Shown here: one piece after another, positions 25,811 through 33,287 of the stretch
Layout of the letters: each line of letters starts with the position of its first letter
How positions within the stretch are numbered: position 1 is the stretch's first letter
From: Synechococcus sp. UW140
Lineage (GTDB): Bacteria > Cyanobacteriota > Cyanobacteriia > PCC-6307 > Cyanobiaceae
NCBI RefSeq assembly: GCF_900474295.1
Contig: NZ_UCOB01000010.1
Location: 1 to 64,000 of the forward strand
Reading direction: 5' to 3'
Length of the DNA stretch: 64,000 nucleotides
Translations under genes and position numbers: made by a program
The notes under the pieces: generated by a model
What the model was told of the DNA's origin: nothing
Database searches by the model: none
What the model saw: the letters and a program-made list of their open reading frames with translations, nothing else

Positions 25811-26233
25811 CATCCCCATTCCACTAGCCATTGGCCTAGACAACAAGCGCAGCCACTCGCTCTTGCTCTGGCTGTTGCGCTTGCATCATTGAGCCCAAAA
25901 GCTGTACGGACTCACAACTCAAGACTGTATTCAGCATCGACCTAAAGCATGAATGGCAAAATATCGTCAATGACGACCCTGTCATTGACGACAAACAAGC
26001 CAATCATCAGCGGGATGATGAGTCTCGCTCCTAAAATCAGACATCTGTTTCTAAATGAATGAGAGTCAAAGACTGACCATCCCGCCGAGCATCAAGCACA
26101 ACTTTCCAAGCAAGCTGCGTATGCAGCAAACACAGCGTAGAAGCAGAACGCCAAGGAGGCCTAGAGCGAGTCTTGTGTTTGAGAGCCAGGCTTTATTATT
26201 GAGATGATTTGATCGTGAGAGCCTGAAGCGCGA
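25808..26233. other. Intergenic region without a supported gene
   Basis: About 425 bp between the mpeD terminator and the pentapeptide-repeat gene. It is A+T-rich and contains one perfect 11-bp inverted repeat (listed separately). Short frames exist, but none has a plausible start, composition and context. It presumably holds the promoter of the pentapeptide gene. Confidence 0.5.
25964..25991. repeat. Perfect 11-bp inverted repeat
   Basis: TCGTCAATGAC (25964-25974) and GTCATTGACGA (25981-25991) are exact inverse complements separated by 6 nt. No T tract follows on either strand, so it does not look like a terminator. It could be an operator for a dimeric regulator or a stable RNA hairpin upstream of the pentapeptide and cpeC genes. 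Confidence 0.6.
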
Positions 26234-26953
26234 ATGTCACGTCCTGCATCCTTGAATCTTTGGGAATGGTCAGCGCCGGAGGATGCACGAGCCAATGACA
26301 CGCAACAAAGCCCCCTCGATGCGCGAGGGGCTAACTGGAATGGTGAGGATTTGGGCCCATCTGATTTACGTGAAGCCCAACTCTGCCGTTGCGATATCCG
26401 CGGTGCCAATCTCAGTCAATGCCAACTGGAAGGTGCAGATCTTCGACTCGCCCTTTACGACAGTCACACCGTCGTGCCTGAAGGATTTGAGCTGCGAACA
26501 AGCGGTGCAGTCGGACCAGGAGCAAAGCTCAATGGTGCATTCCTCAACAACAGCGATTTAAGGGGCATGGATCTTCGCGGAGCAGTGCTGCTGGGCTCTT
26601 ATTTGAGCGGAGCAGATCTCAGTGGGGCCATTCTTGACGGGGTGTCCTTGGCGGGATCGGATCTTCGCTCAGCCAACCTGCGGGGTGCGATGTGTCGTGG
26701 CACCCGTTTCGGCACTTGCGAAATGCAGATGACGGACATGAGAGGCGCCGATCTAGAGAACGCGGCCTTGGACACGGTCGAATCGATCAAAGGAGCTGAC
26801 TTCTCGCTCTGTTCCGGCCTGGAGAAAGCTCAGATTGAAGCCCTGCTGGCCAGAGCTGTGGAGGAATTGGACTGCTGGAATCCCCATACCAGGGCAACGA
26901 CCCGTTCCAGCCTTGAATCGCTGCTCCCCTCCTCAGCAAGCTTGAGCACTTGA
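26234..26953 (+). CDS. Pentapeptide-repeat protein
   Basis: A 239-residue protein with tandem pentapeptide repeats of the A(D/N)LxX type from about residue 30 to 195, for example LREAQLCRCDIRGANLSQCQ and LRGAVLLGSYLSGADLSGAI. Such repeats fold into a right-handed quadrilateral beta-helix used for protein contacts. There is no signal peptide or enzymatic domain. It lies among PE linker genes, 164 bp upstream of cpeC, so a role in rod or lyase assembly is possible but unproven. Confidence 0.85.
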   Translation: MSRPASLNLWEWSAPEDARANDTQQSPLDARGANWNGEDLGPSDLREAQLCRCDIRGANLSQCQLEGADLRLALYDSHTVVPEGFELRTSGAVGPGAKLNGAFLNNSDLRGMDLRGAVLLGSYLSGADLSGAILDGVSLAGSDLRSANLRGAMCRGTRFGTCEMQMTDMRGADLENAALDTVESIKGADFSLCSGLEKAQIEALLARAVEELDCWNPHTRATTRSSLESLLPSSASLST

Positions 26954-27117
26954 GGGGAAGCACTGGCAGGCGCTCGGCTAAAGCAGGAAAGGCACCAATA
27001 GCCGAAGAACTGTCATGCCACGCAACATTCGGACATACTTGATTGAGGTTTATAAAGAACAAGACCGCTCACGGCGCTTCTGAAGGACTATTAACAAGCG
27101 AAAACGCGAGAACCTAC

Positions 27118-28002
27118 ATGCCCTTCGGTCCTGCCTCGCTTTTGGGGGTCGAGCGCTTCTCGGACGAGAGTGAGGCTCCCCTTGAACTTCTTCCCGGTGA
27201 CGAAGATGCCAAGAAGGAGCAAATCATCCGTGCCGTCTACAAGCAGGTGCTTGGCAACGCCTACGTGATGGAGAGCGAGCGTCAGCTCATTCCCGAATCC
27301 CAGTTCAAGCTGGGCGAGATCAGTGTGCGGGAACTGGTTCGCCGCATCGCCAAGAGCGAGCTCTACCGCAGTCGCTTCTTCGATACCTGTGCGCGCTACC
27401 GCTATATCGAACTCACCTTCCGCCATCTGATGGGTCGGGCACCGGAAGACTTCGAGGAGATGCGCGAGCACGCTGAACGCCTCGACAGCAAGGGATATGA
27501 CGCCGATATCGATAGCTTCCTCGATTCAGCCGATTACCAAAACGCCTATGGGGAGTGGACTGTTCCCTTTCAACGCGGCTGGAAGACCGAATGCTGCACC
27601 ACACTCCAGGAGTTCACCTGGAGCTTCCAACTGCTGCGAGGAAACAGCAGCAGCAGCTTGAAGGGTGATCTCGCAGGCAAGAGAAGCAAACTCGGTGGTG
27701 CCGCATATCAGAACCTCCCTCTTCCCGTGATTCCGCCATCCTCTGGCGAAACCACTGGTTGGAGCTTCCGACCCTCACGAAATCTGCAGGACGCACCCAC
27801 GCGACTGGGTGTTGGTGCGGGAGAGGAAGGCGTGACCTACCGCGTGGAAGTAACTGGATACAGCGCCAATGATCTGCGTCGCATCTCGCGCTACACCCGT
27901 TCCAACAGGGTGTTCTATGTGCCGTTCGACAAGCTCTCAGAGCAATTCAAACGGATCCACCGCGAAGGCGGAAAAATCGCAAGCATTACACCGGTGACCT
28001 GA
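27118..28002 (+). CDS. cpeC: Phycoerythrin I-associated rod linker CpeC
   Basis: A 294-residue linker starting MPFGPASLLGVERF, the typical CpeC N-terminus. A PF00427 domain covers about residues 30-165 (IIRAVYKQVLGNAYVMESER; LTFRHLMGRAPEDFEEM). A CpcD-type domain at about 240-294 (YRVEVTGYSANDLRR; FKRIHREGGKIASITPV) caps the rod unit. The frame is open upstream to 27043, but the ATG at 27118 matches the family start. It heads a cpeC-mpeE-cpeE-cpeS-cpeT-cpeR array that resembles the classical cpeCDESTR operon. Confidence 0.92.
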   Translation: MPFGPASLLGVERFSDESEAPLELLPGDEDAKKEQIIRAVYKQVLGNAYVMESERQLIPESQFKLGEISVRELVRRIAKSELYRSRFFDTCARYRYIELTFRHLMGRAPEDFEEMREHAERLDSKGYDADIDSFLDSADYQNAYGEWTVPFQRGWKTECCTTLQEFTWSFQLLRGNSSSSLKGDLAGKRSKLGGAAYQNLPLPVIPPSSGETTGWSFRPSRNLQDAPTRLGVGAGEEGVTYRVEVTGYSANDLRRISRYTRSNRVFYVPFDKLSEQFKRIHREGGKIASITPVT

Positions 28003-28060
28003 TCCATTCAGGAACAAGCACTCGAAATCAACACTCCCCAACTCCCCCTCAACCTGAACC

Positions 28061-29707
28061 ATGGCCACCAATCAAGTCTCAACCGGATTCGGCGCTGAAA
28101 CCAAGTGGAGCAGCCCAGTCAGCTTCAAGCACAAGACGAAGTCCGCACAGAAAGCGGCCCTAACCAACGGCGAATTCCTCAAGCAGTCGTGTGATCAGAT
28201 GAGCATCGGGGTCGGTCCCCGCAGCCATGAAGACTGCCCCCATCGCGTCACTTTTGAGTGCTATAGCCCCTCCGATGCATCAGCGCTGAATGATGTCATC
28301 GCTGCCGCCTACCGCCAGGTGTTCGGCAACGCCCATGTGATGGATTTCGAGCGTTCTAATGAGCTGGAAGCACAGCTTTGCAACGGAGAACTCGATGTTC
28401 GTAACTTCATCCGTGGCCTAGCCAAGTCAAGCTTCTACAAGAGTCGGTTTTTTGCCGCCGTGGCCCCACAGCGCGGTATCGAGCTGAACCTCAAACACCT
28501 TTTGGGCCGTGCTCCTCATTCTCAAGCCGAAATCGGTGCGAAAATTGCCCTGCAGGCAGAGCACGGACACGATGCACTGATTGACAGCATCATCGATTCT
28601 GCCGAATACCTCGAAGTGTTTGGCAGCGATGTTGTTCCTTATGCTCGCGCCTGGAATTCTCCCGCTGACCTCTCAACAGCAGCATTCCCAATGCTGGCGG
28701 CTCTTCAGAAGAGCTTCGCAGGCAGCGACAGTGCTCGAGGCGGCAGCAGTGCGCTCACCAGCAGCATGGGCAGCGGCATGGCACCCCGCATTAGCCTGAC
28801 CTCTCAAGCTATTGGCATTCGCCCAAGCGCAAGCTTCGCGAAAGGTCGGATCGCCAGCAAAGATCCAGGCGTCACGAGCGGCAAGGATTCCGCTCCGATG
28901 CGTGGTGATTCCTACGTGTTCTTTGGGCTTGGCCAGAGAGAACAGGAAACGTACCAGCGCTGCCCCGGCGATAGCACCGATCAACTGAACGCTCTCATCC
29001 GTGCTTCATACAAGCAAGTGATGGGCAACCCTCATCTGATGGAGTTCGAACGGGCCATTTCAGCTGAAAGTAAATTCATTGACGGCTACTTGAGCACACG
29101 AGAATTCGTGCGTGCTATCGGTCTTTCGGCCGAATACAAGCGCCGTTTCTTTGAAACCAACGCTCCTTACCGTTTCATTGAGCTGAACTTCAAGCACTTC
29201 TTGGGTAGGGCTCCTAAATCACAAGCCGAGATCAGCGAACACACCCGTATCCTCGCCGAAGGTGGTTACGACGCTGAAATCAGCAGCTACGTGGATTGCG
29301 AGGAGTACCAAAGCACCTTTGGGGAAGATACAGTCCCCTTCGCTCGCATCCTTTCTGAAAACGGCCGTTCACAGGTTGCCTTCAACCGCCATCTCAAACT
29401 GGCAGAAGGTTATGCCGCCAGCGACACGGTACAGACGAGTTCTGCCCTGGTGACCTCGGTGGCAACGAAAACAGTGCCTGGTGGCTGGAGCTCAACGACC
29501 ACCCGGATCAATCGCACAGGCACCCAATCTGGCTCTCCTGATCCCACCACAAAGCGGTTCCGGATCGTTGTTGCTGCTCAGTCAGCACGCACGCGCCAAC
29601 GCACAGCAGGGAGCACCTACTTGGTGTCCGGCAAGGACATGTCCAGCCAGATGAAGTACATCCATGCTCGCGGCGGCAAGATCGTCTCCATCACTGAAGT
29701 GATGTAA
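28061..29707 (+). CDS. mpeE: Double-domain phycoerythrin rod linker MpeE
   Basis: A 548-residue linker with two PF00427 domains, about residues 75-195 (AYRQVFGNAHVMDFERSNEL) and 308-430 (SYKQVMGNPHLMEFERAISA), followed by a CpcD-type domain at about 497-548. The N-terminal part carries the gamma-type motif CDQMSIGVGPRSHEDCP with Cys44 at the bilin position, so that half resembles MpeC/MpeD, while the second half resembles CpeC/CpeD. A fusion of this kind could join a PE-II to a PE-I hexamer. It lies 58 bp after cpeC. Confidence 0.85.
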   Translation: MATNQVSTGFGAETKWSSPVSFKHKTKSAQKAALTNGEFLKQSCDQMSIGVGPRSHEDCPHRVTFECYSPSDASALNDVIAAAYRQVFGNAHVMDFERSNELEAQLCNGELDVRNFIRGLAKSSFYKSRFFAAVAPQRGIELNLKHLLGRAPHSQAEIGAKIALQAEHGHDALIDSIIDSAEYLEVFGSDVVPYARAWNSPADLSTAAFPMLAALQKSFAGSDSARGGSSALTSSMGSGMAPRISLTSQAIGIRPSASFAKGRIASKDPGVTSGKDSAPMRGDSYVFFGLGQREQETYQRCPGDSTDQLNALIRASYKQVMGNPHLMEFERAISAESKFIDGYLSTREFVRAIGLSAEYKRRFFETNAPYRFIELNFKHFLGRAPKSQAEISEHTRILAEGGYDAEISSYVDCEEYQSTFGEDTVPFARILSENGRSQVAFNRHLKLAEGYAASDTVQTSSALVTSVATKTVPGGWSSTTTRINRTGTQSGSPDPTTKRFRIVVAAQSARTRQRTAGSTYLVSGKDMSSQMKYIHARGGKIVSITEVM

Positions 29708-29784
29708 GACAAAGCAGTCGCTTTGAACAATAGGAGTCTTGATTGATCAAGGCTCCACCGACACTTCTCCCTATTCCCAGACCA

Positions 29785-30519
29785 ATGACGGAAACCACAA
29801 CCCTTGCAGCGCCAGCGAATACTGACCTCGGCCACGCTGAAGAGGTCATCCAAAGCGTCTACAAACAGGTGTTTGGCAACCGTCATCTGATGGAGCTGGA
29901 TGTGAATCCATCTCTTGAAGCATTATTCATCAACGGTGATCTGACTGTTCAAGGTTTTGTTACTGCACTTGCCCAGTCTGAAACCTACAAAAAGCTGTTC
30001 TTAGAAAGCAACAGCCCTTACAGGTTCGTCGAACTCAATTTCAAGCACCTCTTGGGGCGCTCACCTCATGATCAAGCTGAATTGATAGATCATGTCAGGC
30101 GATTCAATGATGAAGGCTACGAAGCTGAAATTGAAAGCTACACATACAGCGAAGAGTATCTCTCCTCATTTGGTGTTGACCAAGTTCCATACAACCGCTC
30201 CAAACAGACAGTAACCGGTGGCAGAACGATCAATTTCACACGATCCACTGTTATGGAAAGTGGCTTTGCTGGATTTGATGGAGCAGAGCGAAGCTCAAAG
30301 CTGCTGAACAGCCTCACCACAGGCGATGTTCCAAACATCGTCAATCGCAAGGGTGTGGGCAATGGCAATACGCTCGCGATCACTTGGAGCTCTGGCAGGC
30401 AGATCGGAGCCAACCGTCGTGCTGTCCAGCGATCTGTGGTGAGCCAAAGCTCAATGTCTGCCACGATTCAAAGCATTCTGGCTCAGAAAGGCAAAATCCT
30501 CTCTATTGCGAAGACTTAA
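29785..30519 (+). CDS. cpeE: Phycoerythrin-associated rod linker CpeE
   Basis: A 244-residue linker with one PF00427 domain (about residues 18-140: VIQSVYKQVFGNRHLMELDV and VELNFKHLLGRSPHDQAEL). A shorter C-terminal CpcD-like end reads IQSILAQKGKILSIAKT. The frame extends to a TTG at 29743, but the ATG at 29785 (MTETTTLAAPAN) is a better start. It has no gamma-type Cys motif. Order and size match CpeE in the cpeCDESTR arrangement. Confidence 0.85.
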   Translation: MTETTTLAAPANTDLGHAEEVIQSVYKQVFGNRHLMELDVNPSLEALFINGDLTVQGFVTALAQSETYKKLFLESNSPYRFVELNFKHLLGRSPHDQAELIDHVRRFNDEGYEAEIESYTYSEEYLSSFGVDQVPYNRSKQTVTGGRTINFTRSTVMESGFAGFDGAERSSKLLNSLTTGDVPNIVNRKGVGNGNTLAITWSSGRQIGANRRAVQRSVVSQSSMSATIQSILAQKGKILSIAKT

Positions 30520-30554
30520 GCCTTTGCGTGATGGCCACCACCTCTATCGTTAGT

Positions 30555-30594
30555 CCTGTCATGATTGGACTTGGCAAAAGCCAACCCTGACAGG
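30555..30594 (+). promoter_or_regulatory. Bipartite hairpin upstream of the cpeS block
   Basis: CCTGTCA (30555-30561) pairs with TGACAGG (30588-30594). Inside it TTGGC (30571-30575) pairs with GCCAA (30580-30584) around an AAAA loop, giving a two-storey hairpin with unpaired flanks. No T tract follows. It lies between cpeE and the small gene before cpeS, where it could act as an RNA processing or attenuation element. Confidence 0.5.
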
Positions 30595-30638
30595 GCAAGT
30601 ATATATACCCACTAGCTCAGCCTCAAAATCCTCAAATC

Positions 30639-30824
30639 ATGCCAATTCTCCGGAATACAACCAGCACACAGTCGAATCAAACAGAAGAGTTCCAAACTTC
30701 TGTCTCCTCTGTGCCCATGGCCATGTCCATGATGGTTGACTCGATGGTGAGCATGATGAAGAACAACCTTGAGCCCGCCCAAACCAACACGATTAATCCG
30801 CTAACTCACAACGATGAATATTGA
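30639..30824 (+). CDS. Small methionine-rich protein preceding cpeS
   Basis: A 61-residue frame whose end overlaps the cpeS start by 11 bp, which suggests translational coupling. The middle is Met-rich (VPMAMSMMVDSMVSMMKNNL) and the ends are Asn/Thr/Gln-rich. No family is recognised. Position inside the PE linker/lyase array argues for a real gene; the function is unknown. Confidence 0.6.
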   Translation: MPILRNTTSTQSNQTEEFQTSVSSVPMAMSMMVDSMVSMMKNNLEPAQTNTINPLTHNDEY

Positions 30825-31350
30825 GCAATTTGTTGCTCAAAGTGCAGGCGAATGGCGATCGATGCGCTCTGGCCATTCTCTCGCATTTCAACAATTTGAA
30901 GATGTTCTTAGCGAAGTTTCAATCGAAGCCATAAGTCCCAAAAGCGAGGCAATTGCAGAGTTAATAGATAAATCAAATTTATCATCTGATTCAAAATTTC
31001 AATCTCCATTCAAAATGGAATGGAGTGCCGAAAGCGATTGGGAGCCCGATGATCCAAACGAAGTATCGAGCGGATCATGCATTATTATTCCGATTCCAAA
31101 AGACAGTAAATCAGGCTGGCTACTGAGAAGCTTAGGCTATGCAGAATCAGTCCCTGCAGAATCAAGCTATGAGTTCCTTGATGACGGAACATTCATCCTG
31201 AATACAAAGTACGATCAGTCAATGGCAGAGGAGAGAATTTGGTTTGTATCCGAAAATGTACGGTGTCGATCATCCGTCTTGAGAACCTCAGAGGGATCTG
31301 GCATCTTGCAAACATCATTCGCGTCTGAGGTTAGAAGAATCAAGGCCTAA
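30814..31350 (+). CDS. cpeS: CpeS-type phycoerythrobilin lyase
   Basis: S/U-type lyase of lipocalin-like beta-barrel fold that in cyanobacteria attaches phycoerythrobilin to Cys82 of beta phycoerythrin. The 178-residue protein starts MNIEQFVAQSAGEWRSMRSG, with GEWRSMRSGHSLAFQ typical of the family, and has the late strands FLDDGTFILNTKYDQSMAEE and ERIWFVSENVRCRSS. The gene is strikingly A+T-rich compared with the linkers. It is followed by cpeT and cpeR on the same strand. Confidence 0.9.
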   Translation: MNIEQFVAQSAGEWRSMRSGHSLAFQQFEDVLSEVSIEAISPKSEAIAELIDKSNLSSDSKFQSPFKMEWSAESDWEPDDPNEVSSGSCIIIPIPKDSKSGWLLRSLGYAESVPAESSYEFLDDGTFILNTKYDQSMAEERIWFVSENVRCRSSVLRTSEGSGILQTSFASEVRRIKA

Positions 31351-31370
31351 TCATCCAATTACACAACCAC

Positions 31371-31982
31371 ATGAATCCAGACGATATCCTTAGGTTCACC
31401 AAAACGCTTGCAGGCATCTACGATAATTTCACACAGGCACAAGAGAATCCCAAAGACTTTGCCCGTATCCATATTGTCTTCAGGCCATTACCATGGTCAA
31501 TCTTTCAGGGTCCCGGATTTTATTCAGAACAATATTACGATTACGCTCCATGGGATCCATACCGGCAAGGCATTCATCGTCTTAGGGTCGAAAACGAAAT
31601 ATACGTGATGGAAAATTTTGGCTTTGCCAACAAAGAAAGGCTGGCAGGAGCAGGACGAACTCCAGAACTACTTGAAGCAATCGATGCCCAAAACCTAGAG
31701 CCCCGCTGTGGTTGCTCGATGCATTTCATTGAAAGCAAACCAGGACATTATATTGGCAATGTCGAACCCGGGAAAAAATGCCTCGTCCCGAGAGATGGAA
31801 ACCTCACCTACCTAGTTAGCGAAGTTGAGGTCGATCAAGACACGTGGATTAGTCGCGATCGTGGCTTTGACCCCCAAACAGATGAACCAAAATGGGGCTC
31901 AGAGCATGGCCCACTTCGCTTTGCCAGAGTACAAACAATATCAGAACTAATTACACCCAATTGGGCAAAGATAAGTCAGTAA
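31371..31982 (+). CDS. cpeT: CpeT-type bilin lyase
   Basis: T-type lyase that attaches phycoerythrobilin to the Cys165-equivalent of beta phycoerythrin. The 203-residue protein shows the family pattern: a FTQAQENPKDFARIHIVFRP helix-strand start, PGFYSEQYYDYAPWDPYRQG, the cysteine-containing EPGKKCLVPRDG strand and the DRGFDPQTDEPKWGSEHGPL ending. It lies between cpeS (20 bp) and cpeR (3 bp), the conserved STR order. Confidence 0.92.
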   Translation: MNPDDILRFTKTLAGIYDNFTQAQENPKDFARIHIVFRPLPWSIFQGPGFYSEQYYDYAPWDPYRQGIHRLRVENEIYVMENFGFANKERLAGAGRTPELLEAIDAQNLEPRCGCSMHFIESKPGHYIGNVEPGKKCLVPRDGNLTYLVSEVEVDQDTWISRDRGFDPQTDEPKWGSEHGPLRFARVQTISELITPNWAKISQ

Positions 31983-31985
31983 TGC

Positions 31986-32291
31986 ATGGAAAATAGCAAA
32001 AAACAAATCAAGGCCTGGATTCGATCTCAACACCTAATATGCGAAGGAACTGATTTTGTTTTTGAGACAGTCGATCAAACACAGCTTGAGAAATTTGAAC
32101 AGTGTGTTGAATCAATTGGTGGACGAGTGAGGACTGTGAAAGCAGTGGGGAATTGGCCCATGGGTCCTAACAGGTCATTTAAAATCCTAAGAGCGATCGC
32201 CAGTGTACCCAGACCTGGGGGAGAAGAACTCGTCACATACTGGGCAAAAAAAGGAAGCAATCAGACACGATACTCAGACATCAATACCTGA
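31986..32291 (+). CDS. cpeR: CpeR, activator of phycoerythrin gene expression
   Basis: A 101-residue protein with the CpeR pattern: KKQIKAWIRSQHLICEGTDF near the start and WPMGPNRSFKILRAIASVPR in the second half. In freshwater chromatic adapters CpeR is required for expression of the PE structural genes in green light. Here it closes the cpeC-to-cpeR array, three bases after cpeT. It converges with the Nif11-like genes with no space for a terminator. How it acts on transcription is unsettled in the family. Confidence 0.88.
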   Translation: MENSKKQIKAWIRSQHLICEGTDFVFETVDQTQLEKFEQCVESIGGRVRTVKAVGNWPMGPNRSFKILRAIASVPRPGGEELVTYWAKKGSNQTRYSDINT

Positions 32292-32292
32292 T

Positions 32293-32514
32293 TCAGTCGT
32301 CAAACCAACCCAACCATGTTGGCTTTGAAAAATCAGTGTGCTTGCTCCATTTTCGCAGAATCGCAAGTGAATCAACTGAAAAACCCCTCGCCTGCGCAAT
32401 GGATATAATTTCATCTTGGTTCAATGCCGCCTTGATCTCATCCCTCAAAGACTGATCCGAACGAGCTTGAGTAATAAAATCCTCAAGAATCTGATCCTGC
32501 TGAGCATCAGACAT
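32293..32514 (-). CDS. Nif11-like small protein 1
   Basis: A 73-residue protein with a Nif11-type helical domain: EDFITQARSDQSLRDEIKAA followed by EIISIAQARGFSVDSLAIL matches the Nif11 pattern of a short acidic helix, a DEI..IA motif and a GF segment. Nif11 domains are found both in stand-alone proteins and as leader regions of peptide natural products. No double-glycine cleavage site is visible here and the tail (WSKHTDFSKPTWLGWFDD) is short. It is the last of three tandem genes that oppose cpeR. Confidence 0.72.
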   Translation of the reverse strand: MSDAQQDQILEDFITQARSDQSLRDEIKAALNQDEIISIAQARGFSVDSLAILRKWSKHTDFSKPTWLGWFDD

Positions 32515-32549
32515 GGCTATTAAAAGTCAGGTAGTCAACAATGCAGGGC

Positions 32550-32846
32550 TCAAGACCGACCGTCTCCAGCGCCTTCCATCAGCATAGCTCTCCAGCAAGA
32601 CAGTTGACGAAAAGCCCACGACCAGTGGCAAGGATCCGCCTGACGCACAGACTCTTGAACAGCTCTTTCCTGACTCAAGAAATCCTGGTCATACAAATCA
32701 GACCAATCCGAGGCAGTGAAATCAAAGCCCTGACTTTGCCCATAAGCAATAATTTGTTCATGCGTGGCAAGCCCCTTAAGACCTGTAGCCAGCTCATGGG
32801 AGCGGACGACTTCATCAATAAAGCGATGTAACTCCTTAGCAGACAT
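32550..32846 (-). CDS. Nif11-like small protein 2
   Basis: A 98-residue protein with a Nif11-type domain (ELHRFIDEVVRSHELATGLK; EQIIAYGQSQGFDFTASDW) and a Trp-rich C-terminal part. The ATG at 32846 shares one base with the upstream stop (TGATG), a strong sign of coupled translation and the reason for preferring it over ATG 32864. No precursor-peptide cleavage motif is seen. It sits in the middle of the three-gene minus-strand set. Confidence 0.7.
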   Translation of the reverse strand: MSAKELHRFIDEVVRSHELATGLKGLATHEQIIAYGQSQGFDFTASDWSDLYDQDFLSQERAVQESVRQADPCHWSWAFRQLSCWRAMLMEGAGDGRS

Positions 32847-33166
32847 CAGCAACTCTCGATCCAAACCGCAAAATTTGCTTTTTTGCAGATCATTTGCAGA
32901 ACCAAAGGACCACCGGGGCAGCGAAGTAGGCGCCAGGGTATCTCCTGGTTCGTCACGCCAGAATTCACAAGGATTTTAGGGGGCAGAGTCGCCTGATCCA
33001 AGGGGATCACAGCAGCACCTGTCAGAGTAGAGTCAACCGATTGAACGAGGTTACGAAGAGAATCAATCTCTTCGACTTGGTTGAACTGGTCCTGAAGTGA
33101 GGGCTGAGAAGCGATTGCATCGACAAAACGGTGCAAGGCTTGTTCCGCTTCAGCAGAGACAGGCAT
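32846..33166 (-). CDS. Nif11-like small protein 3
   Basis: A 106-residue protein starting MPVSAEAEQALHRFVDAIAS, with a helical beginning that resembles the Nif11 start (HRFVDAIASQPSLQDQFNQV) but a weaker match afterwards. The C-terminal half (VIPLDQATLPPKILVNSGVT) is not recognised. An upstream ATG at 33211 is possible. It heads the tandem set and is divergent from the mpeY/mpeQ-type lyase gene, about 120 bp away. Confidence 0.62.
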   Translation of the reverse strand: MPVSAEAEQALHRFVDAIASQPSLQDQFNQVEEIDSLRNLVQSVDSTLTGAAVIPLDQATLPPKILVNSGVTNQEIPWRLLRCPGGPLVLQMICKKANFAVWIESC

Positions 33167-33287
33167 AATACGCAAGTATCTGTACAGAAGATTACCAGAT
33201 ACAAGCTGCACCCATTCAAAGCTGGCACTGTTACAAAGAGGTGCAAGCTGGAGGTGCTAATTTTCGAAGAATGAAGCCACGTCGGTC

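Noticed and set aside
25683-25892. 69-residue frame after mpeD
   Set aside because: It overlaps the mpeD end and runs through the terminator hairpin; no motif.
27014-27082. 22-codon frame in the cpeC leader
   Set aside because: Too short, ends inside the leader and shows no resemblance to a known leader peptide.
32293-33166. Nif11 genes as leader-peptide natural-product precursors
   Set aside because: No double-glycine cleavage site, no Cys/Ser/Thr-rich core and no modifying enzyme or transporter gene nearby.
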